A DNA stretch of 64,000 nt, taken from positions 1,054,001 to 1,118,000 of the forward strand of contig NC_017955.1 in NCBI RefSeq assembly GCF_000306785.1, written 5' to 3'. The translations under genes were made by a program, and so were the position numbers. Origin of the DNA: Modestobacter italicus. GTDB lineage: Bacteria; Actinomycetota; Actinomycetes; Mycobacteriales; Geodermatophilaceae. Below the pieces are notes generated by a model. It saw only the letters and a program-made list of their open reading frames with translations, was not told the DNA's origin and did not search any database. This document shows, one piece after another, positions 57,072-64,000 of this stretch (the stretch's first letter is position 1; the number at the start of each line of letters is the position of its first letter).

Positions 57072-57896
57072 ATGGCACAGGGGCGGGAGACCGCACGCGA
57101 GGAGCTCGGGGACAGCGAGGGGCAGACGGAGGACCAGCTCCAGGAGGCCTTCGACCTGATCGTCAGCGAGGGCGCCCAGCGGCTGCACCGCACCTGGCGG
57201 GAGGTGCTGACCACCGGTCTGGCCGGCGGGCTGGAGATCGGGATCGGCGTCGTCCTGCTGTTGGCGGTGTACGCCGAGACCGGCAGCCACCTGCTCGCCG
57301 GGCTCGCGTTCGGGGTCGGCTTCGTGGCGCTGCTGCTGGCCCGCAGCGAGCTGTTCACCGAGGGCTTCCTGGTGCCGGTCACCGCGGTCGTCGCCGGCCG
57401 GGCCAGCGCGCCCCAGCTGGGCAAGCTGTGGGTGGGCACGCTGGCCGGCAACCTGGTCGGCGGCTGGCTGCTGATGTGGGTGGTCGTCCACGCCCTCCCG
57501 GACCTGCGGGCGACCGCGGTCGAGAGCGCGACGACGTTCGTGAACGCACCGCTGGACCTGCAGTCCGCGTCGCTGGCGTTCCTGGCCGGCATCGCGATCA
57601 CGGTCATGACCCGGATGCAGCACGGCACGACGTCGGACCCGGCGAAGATCGTCGCGGCCTTCGGCGGTGCCCTCGTGCTGGCCGGCCTGCAGCTGTTCCA
57701 CTCGATCCTGGACTCGCTGGTCATCTTCGCCGCGCTGCAGGCGGGTGCGCCGTTCGGCTACGGCGACTGGCTGGCCTGGTTCTGGTACACGACGCTGCTC
57801 AACATGGCCGGCGGGCTGCTGGTGGTCACGCTGCTCCGGCTGGTGCGCAGCAAGGACATGATCGAGCAGGAGCGCGCCGAGGCCGCCTCCTCCTGA
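57072..57896 (+). CDS. Formate/nitrite transporter (FNT) family protein
   Basis: 274 residues from ATG 57072 (GTG 57066 is an alternative). A hydrophilic N-terminus of about 40 residues containing QLQEAFDLIVSEGAQRLHRT precedes six membrane helices, e.g. GLEIGIGVVLLLAVYAETG, LAFGVGFVALLLARSELFTE (pore-helix type) and NLVGGWLLMWVVVHALP. Members of this soluble-extended branch are poorly characterised; small-anion transport is assumed from the family. It is divergent from catalase with about 126 bp between. Confidence 0.9.
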   Translation: MAQGRETAREELGDSEGQTEDQLQEAFDLIVSEGAQRLHRTWREVLTTGLAGGLEIGIGVVLLLAVYAETGSHLLAGLAFGVGFVALLLARSELFTEGFLVPVTAVVAGRASAPQLGKLWVGTLAGNLVGGWLLMWVVVHALPDLRATAVESATTFVNAPLDLQSASLAFLAGIAITVMTRMQHGTTSDPAKIVAAFGGALVLAGLQLFHSILDSLVIFAALQAGAPFGYGDWLAWFWYTTLLNMAGGLLVVTLLRLVRSKDMIEQERAEAASS

Positions 57897-58442
57897 TCAG
57901 CGCCCGGCGGCCCGGCGCATCGCGGCGACGTAGCGGTCCAGGGCCAGGGTCTGCACCCGGTGGCCGACCGGCGCGGCCAGCCGGGGGAACGGCATCGCCA
58001 GCCGGGAGAACGCCCGCAGCTCGTAGACGACCTCGCCGTCCGGCCGCAGCGAGACGACGAAGGACTCCTCGCCGCTCTCCGGGTGGCCGGGCAGCGTGCC
58101 GTAGCCGAAGCCCCGCCGGTCCGGCTCGTCGACGACCCAGACCACCCGGCAGGGGATGTCCAGGCCGGCCCGCCGCAGCCCGGCCGTCATCAGGACGACG
58201 GTGCCCGGGGTGCTCGCCGGGCCGCTGGCCTGGATCCGCAGCCCCGCGCCGCGCTGCCCCGCCCAGCGGAACACCGCCGCGCCGGCCCGCTCGAAGGACG
58301 TCCGGCCGGAGCCGATCACGTGCGCGCGCTCGACGTGGTCGTAGCCGGGTGGCAGCTGGGGCTCCCGGGTGCCGCCGACCTCGGGGTAGGTGAAGGGTGT
58401 CCCGGCGTACTGGTCGAGGGTCGCGCGGCGGAGGAGTCCCAC
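57897..58442 (-). CDS. DUF1990 protein
   Basis: 181 residues from GTG 58440-58442; an in-frame start at 58515 would overlap the divergent gene. DUF1990 is recognisable from FTYPEVGGTREPQLPPGYDH, GSGRTSFERAGAAVFRWAGQ, and GYGTLPGHPESGEESFVVSL with a C-terminal ALDRYVAAMRRAA. The fold resembles START/polyketide-cyclase-type ligand binders, but function is unknown. It is convergent with the FNT gene, whose stop abuts its own. Confidence 0.85.
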   Translation of the reverse strand: MGLLRRATLDQYAGTPFTYPEVGGTREPQLPPGYDHVERAHVIGSGRTSFERAGAAVFRWAGQRGAGLRIQASGPASTPGTVVLMTAGLRRAGLDIPCRVVWVVDEPDRRGFGYGTLPGHPESGEESFVVSLRPDGEVVYELRAFSRLAMPFPRLAAPVGHRVQTLALDRYVAAMRRAAGR

Positions 58443-58479
58443 CGGGTCAGTGTGCGTGCGGCTGGGTAGGCCCCGCCGG

Positions 58480-59133
58480 GTGGGGACGGCGTTGGTGGTC
58501 GGTGCGAGCAGCGACATCGGGGCGGCGGTGGTCCGGGCGCTGACCGCGGCCGGGCACGACTGCCTGGGCTGGGGGCGGGACGTCCGGCGGCTGCCCGACC
58601 GCTCCCGCGTCGTCGACCTGCGCGCACCGGCGGAGGTGGACGCCGCCCTCGCGGAGCTGCCCGAGCGGCTGTCGGTGGTGGTCTACGCCGCCGGCCTGTT
58701 CGACTGGGCGCCCGCGGACACCGGTGACCCCGGCGTCTGGGACGAGCTGGTCGCGGTCAACCTGACCGCGGCGATGCGGGTGACCCGCGGGGTGCTGCCG
58801 GCGCTGCTGGCCGGGGCGCCCTCCTCGCTGGTGCTCCTGGGCTCGGCGGCCGCGCACACCGCCTTCCCCGGCAACCCGGCCTACGTCGCCAGCAAGCACG
58901 GGCTGGCCGGCTTCGCCCGGTCGGTCTTCCTCGACGTCCGCGACCGGGACGTCGCCGTCACGCTGCTCTCGCCCGGCCTGGTCGCGGCCGGCGCGGGGCT
59001 GCGCGCCCCCGGGGTCCGCCCGGACCAGCTGCTGCAGCCCGCGGACGTCGCGGACGCCGTCGCCTGGGTGGTCGGCACGCCGCCGCACGTCTGCCCGGTG
59101 GAGGTGCAGCTCCAGCCGCAGCGGACCGCATAG
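58480..59133 (+). CDS. SDR-family oxidoreductase
   Basis: 217 residues from GTG 58480; a GTG at 58450 is possible. A compact SDR: ALVVGASSDIGAAVVRALTA (TGxxxGIG variant), VVYAAGLFDWAPA, a Ser in LLGSAAAHTAF, and catalytic YVASK (NPAYVASKHGLAGFARSV). NAD(P)-dependent; substrate unknown. It is followed after 12 bp by the HipA-like gene, so the two may be cotranscribed. Confidence 0.88.
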   Translation: MGTALVVGASSDIGAAVVRALTAAGHDCLGWGRDVRRLPDRSRVVDLRAPAEVDAALAELPERLSVVVYAAGLFDWAPADTGDPGVWDELVAVNLTAAMRVTRGVLPALLAGAPSSLVLLGSAAAHTAFPGNPAYVASKHGLAGFARSVFLDVRDRDVAVTLLSPGLVAAGAGLRAPGVRPDQLLQPADVADAVAWVVGTPPHVCPVEVQLQPQRTA

Positions 59134-59145
59134 GGTCTGGGCACT

Positions 59146-60003
59146 GTGCTGCCCGCCGTCACCGCCACCCGCTACGTCACCCCGCTGCGCGAGGGTGGCT
59201 CGCTGCCGGGGCTCATGGAGGCCGACGACCTCGGCACCTACGTGGTCAAGTGGCGGGCCGCCGGGCAGGGCGTGAAGGTGCTGGCCGCCGAGGTGGTCTG
59301 CGGCGAGCTGGCCCGCCGGCTGGCGCTGCCGGTGCCCGCGCTGGTCACCGTCGACGTCGCCCCCGAGCTCGCGGTCGGCGAGCCGGACCAGGAGGTCCAG
59401 GAGCTGCTGCGCAACTCCGCGGGGGTGAACCTGGGCATGGACTACCTGCCCGGCGCGCTGGACTTCGAGGCCGGTGCGGCGCGGGTCGGCCCGGAGCTGG
59501 CCGGCCGGGTGCTGTGGTTCGACGCGCTCACCGGCAACGTCGACCGCTCCTGGCGCAACCCGAACATGCTGTTCTGGCACGGCCGGCTGCAGCTGATCGA
59601 CCACGGCGCCGCGCTGACGTTCCACCACAACTGGCCGGGTGCGGCCGCCGCTGTTCCCCGTCCCTACGACGCGTCGCAGCACGCGCTCGTCGAGTGCGAC
59701 CCCGACGTGCGCGCCGCCGACGCGGCCCTCGGTCCGCTGGTCACCCGGCGGCTGCTGACCGAGGTGCTGGCCCAGGTGCCCGGCGCCTGGCTGGAGGGGC
59801 CCGCGCCCGACGACCCGCCGGACGACGTCCGTGAGCGGTACGTCGCCCAGCTGCTGGCCCGGCTCGCCGCGCGCGACTCCTGGCTGCCCGGCGTGGTCGC
59901 CGCGGCCGCCGCCGGCGGGGCCGGACGCCGCAGCGCGCCGCGGGGGCAGAACCGGCCGTCGTGGTTGGGTCCGCCGCCGCCGGAGGGGGTCACCCAGCGG
60001 TGA
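59146..60003 (+). CDS. HipA-like kinase-fold protein
   Basis: 285 residues from GTG 59146. Similarity to the C-terminal kinase lobe of HipA: YVVKWRAAGQGVKVLAAEVV holds the ATP-lysine region, LWFDALTGNVDRSWRNPNML the catalytic Asp-Asn loop (D..N.DR...N), and LQLIDHGAALTFHH the metal Asp (IDHG). It lacks the N-terminal HipA domain and the HipB antitoxin partner. It is coupled to a DUF3037 gene by a GTGA overlap, a recurrent pair in actinobacteria. Kinase activity is inferred from conserved residues. Confidence 0.85.
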   Translation: MLPAVTATRYVTPLREGGSLPGLMEADDLGTYVVKWRAAGQGVKVLAAEVVCGELARRLALPVPALVTVDVAPELAVGEPDQEVQELLRNSAGVNLGMDYLPGALDFEAGAARVGPELAGRVLWFDALTGNVDRSWRNPNMLFWHGRLQLIDHGAALTFHHNWPGAAAAVPRPYDASQHALVECDPDVRAADAALGPLVTRRLLTEVLAQVPGAWLEGPAPDDPPDDVRERYVAQLLARLAARDSWLPGVVAAAAAGGAGRRSAPRGQNRPSWLGPPPPEGVTQR

Positions 60004-60404
60004 GGGCTGTGACACGCAAGGACACCTTCGAGTACGCGGTGCTCCGGGTGGTGCCCCGGGTCGAGCGCGGGGAGTTCCTCAACGCCGGCGTGCTGGTCTA
60101 CTGCCGGCAGCGCGACTACCTGGGCTCGCGGGTGCACCTGGACGCCGACCGGCTCCGCGTGCTGGACCCGACCGCCGACCCGGTGGCCATCACCGGGGCG
60201 CTGCAGGCCGCCGCCGACGTCTGCTCGGCGGCGGTGGTCGCCGGCGCGGCCGGGCGGGAGGCGCTCGGCTCGCGGTTCCGCTGGCTGACCGCCCCGCGGA
60301 GCACCGTCGTCCAGCCCGGTCCGGTGCACACCGGCCTCACCGCGGACCCGGACGCCGAGGCCGACCGGCTGCTCCGCCTGCTGGTCCTGCCCGTCACCGA
60401 CTGA
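60000..60404 (+). CDS. DUF3037 protein
   Basis: 134 residues from GTG 60000, overlapping the HipA-like stop; a second GTG at 60009 is also possible. DUF3037 core: DTFEYAVLRVVPRVERGEFL, NAGVLVYCRQRDYLGSRVHL. The family consistently accompanies HipA-like genes, suggesting a regulator or substrate of the kinase; this is inference from context. No catalytic motif was recognised. Confidence 0.88.
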   Translation: MRAVTRKDTFEYAVLRVVPRVERGEFLNAGVLVYCRQRDYLGSRVHLDADRLRVLDPTADPVAITGALQAAADVCSAAVVAGAAGREALGSRFRWLTAPRSTVVQPGPVHTGLTADPDAEADRLLRLLVLPVTD

Positions 60405-60448
60405 GGAAACCGGTGGCCGGCCGGCGGTGCCGTCGGCAGGCTGGCGCC

Positions 60449-60991
60449 GTGGTCCTGCTGCGCCCCGAGCTGCCGACCGATGCCGCCGCCGTCCGCGAGC
60501 TGCACCGGGTGGCGTTCGGCGACCACGGCGAGGTGGTCGCCGGCCTCGTCGACGACCTGCGGGCCGACGACCGGGCGGTCGGCCTGGTCGCCGAGGACGC
60601 CGGCGCGGTGCTGGGGCACGTGCTCCTCGTCCCGGGGCTGCTCGACGCCCCGCGCCGGCTGGTGCCGGTGTACACGCTGAGCCCGCTGGCGGTGCTGCCC
60701 GGCTCCCAGCGGCGGGGGACCGGCTCGGCCCTGGTGCGCGCCGGCCTGCAGGAGATGGCCGCGCGGGGCGTGCCCGTCGTCTTCCTGGAGGGGGACCCGG
60801 CGTTCTACCGGCGGCTGGGCTTCGTCGCCGGGGCCGACCACGGCTTCCGGCGGCCGTCGCTGCGGATCCCCGAGCCGGCGTTCCAGGCGGCGCTGCTGCC
60901 GGCGTACGAGCCGTGGATGACCGGCACGCACGTCTACGCCGAGACCTTCTGGCGGCACGACGCGGTCGGGCTGCGCGACCCGGACGCCTGA
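60449..60991 (+). CDS. GNAT-family N-acetyltransferase
   Basis: 180 residues from GTG 60449. A YhbS-like acetyltransferase: VLLRPELPTDAAAVRELHRV, then motif A LSPLAVLPGSQRRGTGSALV (the acetyl-CoA R/Q-x-x-G-x-G loop), and VVFLEGDPAFYRRLGFVAG. It acetylates an unknown small molecule or protein. It is convergent with a VOC gene; the stops overlap nearly end to end. Confidence 0.91.
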   Translation: MVLLRPELPTDAAAVRELHRVAFGDHGEVVAGLVDDLRADDRAVGLVAEDAGAVLGHVLLVPGLLDAPRRLVPVYTLSPLAVLPGSQRRGTGSALVRAGLQEMAARGVPVVFLEGDPAFYRRLGFVAGADHGFRRPSLRIPEPAFQAALLPAYEPWMTGTHVYAETFWRHDAVGLRDPDA

Positions 60992-61429
60992 TCAGGCGCA
61001 GAACTCGTTGCCCTCCGGGTCGAGCAGGACCGCCCAGTGCACGCCGAGCTCGGTCCGCCGCTCGACCAGGACCGCGCCGGCCGCGACCAGCCGCTCGACC
61101 GCGGCGTCCACCCGCTGCTCCTGCTCGGGGAGCGGGACGCCGGCCCCGCCCCCGGCCAGCAGGTCCAGGTGCACCCGGTTCTTGGTGGTCTTCCCCTCGG
61201 GGACGCGCTGCAGGTACAGCCGGGGCTGGGCCGGGTCGTCGTTGTCCAGTGCGAAGCCCGCGCCCCACTGCTCCTCGGGCACGCCCTGGGCGCGCAGCCA
61301 GGTCGGCCAGTCCGGCGCACCGTCGGGCGGGGTCGGGAGGCGGTAGCCGCGGTCGGCGAGCGCGGCGGCCCAGAAGGTCGCCAGCCGCTGGGTGTCCTGG
61401 GCGTCGAGGACGATCTGCACGGGGCGCAC
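60992..61429 (-). CDS. VOC-family protein
   Basis: 145 residues from GTG 61427-61429. It resembles the actinobacterial VOC group with VQIVLDAQDTQRLATFWAAA at the N-terminus, RLYLQRVPEGKTTKNRVHLD in the middle and LLDPEGNEFCA at the C-terminus. Metal ligands are partial. Function unknown. It follows the flavoprotein gene after about 135 bp on the same strand. Confidence 0.88.
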   Translation of the reverse strand: MRPVQIVLDAQDTQRLATFWAAALADRGYRLPTPPDGAPDWPTWLRAQGVPEEQWGAGFALDNDDPAQPRLYLQRVPEGKTTKNRVHLDLLAGGGAGVPLPEQEQRVDAAVERLVAAGAVLVERRTELGVHWAVLLDPEGNEFCA

Positions 61430-61564
61430 CCGGCGAGTCTGCCCGCCGGTCTGGGTCCTGGTGCGGAACCCGGGGTACGGGGACCTCCGCGGACGGCCGA
61501 CACCTCGGCCCCCGACGCCGCCGGGGGGCAGCGCCACGCGACGGTCGCCGACCCTGACGGTCGG

Positions 61565-62989
61565 TCAGCCCACCGGCGCCCCGGCGACGAGACGGAGCAG
61601 CTCCTCGCGGTCCGGTCCGGGCGCGGGTGCCGGGGGCTGCTCGCCGGCGACCCGGGCCACGCGCTCGGCCAGGCCCGGCCGGGAGAACACCTCTGCCGGG
61701 AGCGCGAGGCAGCCGATGATCTCCAGCATCGCGCGGAACAGCTCCGGGTCGTACGCGGCCGCCCGGCCCAGCGCCGGTCCGAGCGCGGCGCGTCCCTGCG
61801 GGGGGTCGGGCACCCGGCCCTCCCGCAGCGCCCGCATCTCGGCCAGCCGCGCCCGGTCGACCGCCAGGGTCGCCCGGTACCAGGGGGTCACCGCCTCCTC
61901 CACGCGGTCGTCCCAGCGTGCGGCGAAGGCCGTCGGGTCGTCGTCCGCGCCGTCCCGGAGGGCGTCCCGCAGGCACGCCGCCTGCAGCAGCCCCATGGTG
62001 ATGCCGCGCCCGAGCGAGGGGTTGGTGCAGGCCCAGGAGTCGGCCACGGCGACCAGCCCGGTGACGACCGGGACGCCGTCGACCACCGCCCGGGTGTACC
62101 GGTCGAGCACGCCGGACATCGGCAGCACGCGGGTGATCGGCTCGCCGTCCAGCCAGTGGGCGTGCCGCGGGCAGGCGGCCACCACCGCCGTCCACACGTC
62201 CTCGTGCCGCAGCTCCTTCAGCGGCCGGTCGTGGGAGTCGACGACCACCGTGACCGACCAGGTGCCGCGGTCGGCCGGCAGCGTGAGCAGGGAGAACGTC
62301 CCGACATGGGTCTGCATGCTCGCCCGGACCTGGGGCAGCCCGCCGTCCCGGGAGCGGAAGAAGCGGGTGTAGTAGCCGAACCCGGAGTCCGTGACCTCCT
62401 CGTACGGCGGCCGGTCCCCGGCGTCGTGCAGCCAGTCCGGCAGCGGGGACCGGCGGCCGGTCGCGTCGACGACGAGGTCCGCGGGCACCTCCCGGCCCCC
62501 GGTCGTGCGCACGGCGGTCACGAGCGCGGCACCGTCGACCCGGCGGGTGACCAGGCCGTCGACCGCGGTCCCGCGCTGCACCTGCAGCCGCGGCTCGTCG
62601 GCGGCCACCCGGGCGACCACCTGCTCGAGCGTCGTCCGGCGGGCGGTCACGGTGGTGAACCGGTCGTCGTCCGGGCGCCGCTCCTGGACGCCGGCGGTCG
62701 GCGGCGCGCTGCGGAGCGGGTCGAACCGCAGGGCCCCGGTGGCCAGCAGGGCGTCCCGGACGTCGGGCAGCTCCGCGTCGAGCAGCCGGGCCCACCGGGG
62801 TTGCAGGTAGTGCGCCTGGTGGAACTGCGCCACCCCGGGCCGCCGCCAGTCCTCCCACGCGTCGTCGGTGGAGTCCGGGACCGGTGCGTCGTCCCGCTCG
62901 AGCACCGTCACCTCGTGCCCGTCCCGGGCCAGGACCAGGGAGGTCGCGAGACCGCACACGCCACCACCGAGCACCACGATCGCAGCCAT
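61565..62989 (-). CDS. FAD-dependent oxidoreductase (monooxygenase/halogenase-like)
   Basis: 474 residues from ATG 62987-62989. A GR2-type flavoprotein: IVVLGGGVCGLATSLVLARD (FAD dinucleotide motif), PADLVVDATGRRSPLPDWL, and VVTGLVAVADSWACTNPSLG with the GD-like FAD loop changed to VAD-S. It resembles squalene-epoxidase/tryptophan-halogenase relatives, but the halogenase Lys and WxWxIP were not found. The substrate is unknown. A SnoaL-like gene lies 32 bp upstream on the same strand, a frequent pairing in polyketide-like tailoring. Confidence 0.87.
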   Translation of the reverse strand: MAAIVVLGGGVCGLATSLVLARDGHEVTVLERDDAPVPDSTDDAWEDWRRPGVAQFHQAHYLQPRWARLLDAELPDVRDALLATGALRFDPLRSAPPTAGVQERRPDDDRFTTVTARRTTLEQVVARVAADEPRLQVQRGTAVDGLVTRRVDGAALVTAVRTTGGREVPADLVVDATGRRSPLPDWLHDAGDRPPYEEVTDSGFGYYTRFFRSRDGGLPQVRASMQTHVGTFSLLTLPADRGTWSVTVVVDSHDRPLKELRHEDVWTAVVAACPRHAHWLDGEPITRVLPMSGVLDRYTRAVVDGVPVVTGLVAVADSWACTNPSLGRGITMGLLQAACLRDALRDGADDDPTAFAARWDDRVEEAVTPWYRATLAVDRARLAEMRALREGRVPDPPQGRAALGPALGRAAAYDPELFRAMLEIIGCLALPAEVFSRPGLAERVARVAGEQPPAPAPGPDREELLRLVAGAPVG

Positions 62990-63021
62990 GCCGTCCTCCG
63001 TCCGTGGAGGCGGCGTCGGGG

Positions 63022-63408
63022 TCAGCTCGTCGACCCACCCGGGGGGAGGGGGCCGAAGAAGCCGATGATCCGGCGCAGCACTCCGTCGCCGTCCAGTTCC
63101 CCGAAGTCCGTGCCCTCCAGCGCCACCGAGCCGTCCGGCGCCCGCAGCTGCCAGCCGAACCGCAGCCAGCCGTCGTGCTCGTCGACGCCGCTGACCACCT
63201 CGAGGCGGGCGCCCGGCTGCTCCGCCTGGAACCCGCCGATGTGGTCGGCCAGCCCGTCCCGTCCGGTCACCTGCCCCAGCGGGTCGCAGTAGACGCCGTC
63301 CACCGCCCAGCACTGCTCCAGCAGCGCCCGGCGGGCCGCCGGGTCCGGCTCCAGCCAGGCCCGGGCGTAGCCGTCGACGGCGGCGTGCCCGGCGGTGGTG
63401 GTGGTCAC
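63022..63408 (-). CDS. SnoaL/NTF2-like protein
   Basis: 128 residues from GTG 63406-63408. An NTF2-like alpha+beta cone: AVDGYARAWLEPDPAARRAL, LLEQCWAVDGVYCDPLGQVT, GRDGLADHIGGFQ, WLRFGWQLRAPDGSVALEGT. Members include isomerases, cyclases and dehydratases, and many unknowns. It is probably an operon partner of the downstream flavoprotein gene. Confidence 0.88.
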   Translation of the reverse strand: MTTTTAGHAAVDGYARAWLEPDPAARRALLEQCWAVDGVYCDPLGQVTGRDGLADHIGGFQAEQPGARLEVVSGVDEHDGWLRFGWQLRAPDGSVALEGTDFGELDGDGVLRRIIGFFGPLPPGGSTS

Positions 63409-63505
63409 CCGGCGGAAGCTACTCGCGGCGCGCCGCGGGAGGCGCGGTGCGCCAGGTGGGTCACCGGACCGCCCGCCGGACGTCGGCGCGCGCCGTGACG
63501 CAGGG

Positions 63506-63802
63506 TCAGGAGGCGGGGTAGAGGGCGTCCACCCGCCGGGCGAGGTCGAGATCGAGCTCGGTCAGCCCGCCCTCGGAGTGCGAGACGGTGGCGACCCGCA
63601 CCTTCCTCCACCGCAGGTCCATGTCCGGGTGGTGGTCCATGAGCTCGGCGGCGTCGGCGATCACGCTGATCGCCTCGACCGCGGCCCGGAAGCTGGGCAG
63701 CTCGAGGGTGCGTTCGATCCCGTCGGCACCGCCGGACCACAGCGGGAGGTCGCGCAGTGCAGCGGCGACGTCGTCGGGGGACAGGCGCGGAGGACGCGGC
63801 AT
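63506..63802 (-). CDS. 4a-hydroxytetrahydrobiopterin dehydratase (PCD/DCoH)
   Basis: 98 residues, the usual length. It recycles the 4a-carbinolamine formed by aromatic amino-acid hydroxylases, or acts in pterin metabolism generally. The family motif is intact: ELMDHHPDMDLRWRKVRVAT, with HHPD and the following Trp. No phenylalanine hydroxylase gene is in the window, so its physiological partner is unknown. Confidence 0.93.
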   Translation of the reverse strand: MPRPPRLSPDDVAAALRDLPLWSGGADGIERTLELPSFRAAVEAISVIADAAELMDHHPDMDLRWRKVRVATVSHSEGGLTELDLDLARRVDALYPAS

Positions 63803-63825
63803 GCGTCGATCATGCCCGCTGGAGC

Positions 63826-63884
63826 GGCCTCGTCCCAGGGGCCCGCGGCGTGCGGAGCGCGTCGTGGGGTGGGACGAGGTCCTT
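63826..63884 (-). repeat. Nested double-hairpin element, copy D (after cysH)
   Basis: Outer stem CCTCGTCCC (63828-63836) pairs with GGGACGAGG (63871-63879). Inner stem CCCGCGGCG (63842-63850) pairs with CGTCGTGGG (63860-63868, two G-U). The loop differs from copies A-C. The GGTCCTT edge lies 2-3 bp from the cysH stop, as for copy A and fumC. Confidence 0.55.
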
Positions 63885-63886
63885 CG

Positions 63887-64000
63887 TCAGGTGTGCAGCC
63901 CGCACTCCACCTTGTTCTTGCCGGCCCAGCGGCCGGCGCGCGGGTCCTCGCCGGGGGCGACCGGGCGGGTGCAGGGCTCGCAGCCGATGGAGGCGTAGCC
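63887..64000 (-). CDS. cysH: Adenylyl-/phosphoadenylyl-sulfate reductase, C-terminal fragment
   Basis: The last 37 residues run in from the right edge: [20 protein letters not shown], then [14 protein letters not shown] and a stop. This is the C-terminus of actinobacterial CysH, including the Cys-x-x-Cys and ECGLH that reduce the thiosulfonate intermediate and, in APS-type enzymes, help bind the 4Fe-4S cluster. It reduces activated sulfate to sulfite. The upstream part lies outside the window. Confidence 0.93.
   Translation of the reverse strand, partial: GYASIGCEPCTRPVAPGEDPRAGRWAGKNKVECGLHT

Noticed and set aside
59664..63038. An 1124-codon minus-strand frame
   Set aside because: It crosses six well-supported genes on both strands and has a strongly Arg/Pro/Gly-biased product.

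Overview
The window is very GC-rich DNA from a free-living actinobacterium. GTG starts are common and many adjacent genes overlap by 4 bases (ATGA/GTGA). The order fumC, glpX, DUF4245, xseB-xseA, lipid-droplet-associated protein, ispH, DUF6542 and (9 kb on) ychF matches the conserved actinobacterial neighbourhood I remember from Mycobacterium (Rv1098c to Rv1112). Composition and accessory content fit Geodermatophilaceae (Blastococcus, Geodermatophilus, Modestobacter), but this placement is inference.

Layout. Bases 1-12,700 are mostly housekeeping: citrate synthase (cut by the left edge), fumarase, two tandem paralogous membrane proteins, a DUF1707/LiaF-like protein, class II fructose-1,6-bisphosphatase, exonuclease VII, a D,D-carboxypeptidase, an Ala/Glu-repeat lipid-droplet-type protein and IspH. 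Bases 12,700-26,800 hold RmuC, alkylation repair (Ada-AraC-AlkA fusion plus Ogt), an SDR, a tightly overlapping ABC transporter/two-component operon, a LexA-boxed DUF222-HNH gene, YchF, a divergent regulator/SDR pair and an enoyl-CoA hydratase-like gene. Bases 26,900-36,600 are a glycosyltransferase cluster: Gfo/Idh and zinc-type dehydrogenases plus six transferases in three blocks. Bases 36,600-40,000 hold a LURP-one-like gene, a retron-type reverse transcriptase with a candidate msr-msd RNA, and a GH16-like gene. Bases 40,000-48,600 are mixed metabolism: a luciferase-like oxidoreductase, NlpC/P60 hydrolase, MFS exporter, adenine deaminase and small enzymes. Bases 48,600-57,900 hold sdhCAB, a sulfite-oxidase-like/flavoreductase pair, an iron-siderophore binding protein with an IdeR/DtxR box, a large catalase and an FNT channel. 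Bases 57,900-64,000 hold DUF1990, an SDR, a HipA-like/DUF3037 pair, GNAT, VOC, a flavoprotein, SnoaL-like, pterin dehydratase and the end of cysH.

The most interesting find is the solitary retron-like unit at about 37,234-38,770. A 449-residue reverse transcriptase with retron-type motifs is preceded on its own strand by a 161-nt structured region bounded by a perfect 16-bp inverted repeat (a1/a2-like). That region contains two perfect hairpins and has a -10-like hexamer 6 nt before its 5' end. No obvious effector gene is adjacent.

A second find is a family of nested double hairpins whose stems differ between copies yet remain paired. They carry a GGTCCTT-type edge that usually lies directly after a stop codon (fumC, the nucleotidyltransferase gene, cysH), with one copy in the ispH leader. 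They behave like terminators or REP-like elements.

No tRNA, rRNA, CRISPR array or insertion sequence was seen, and no intergenic stretch exceeds about 260 bases.
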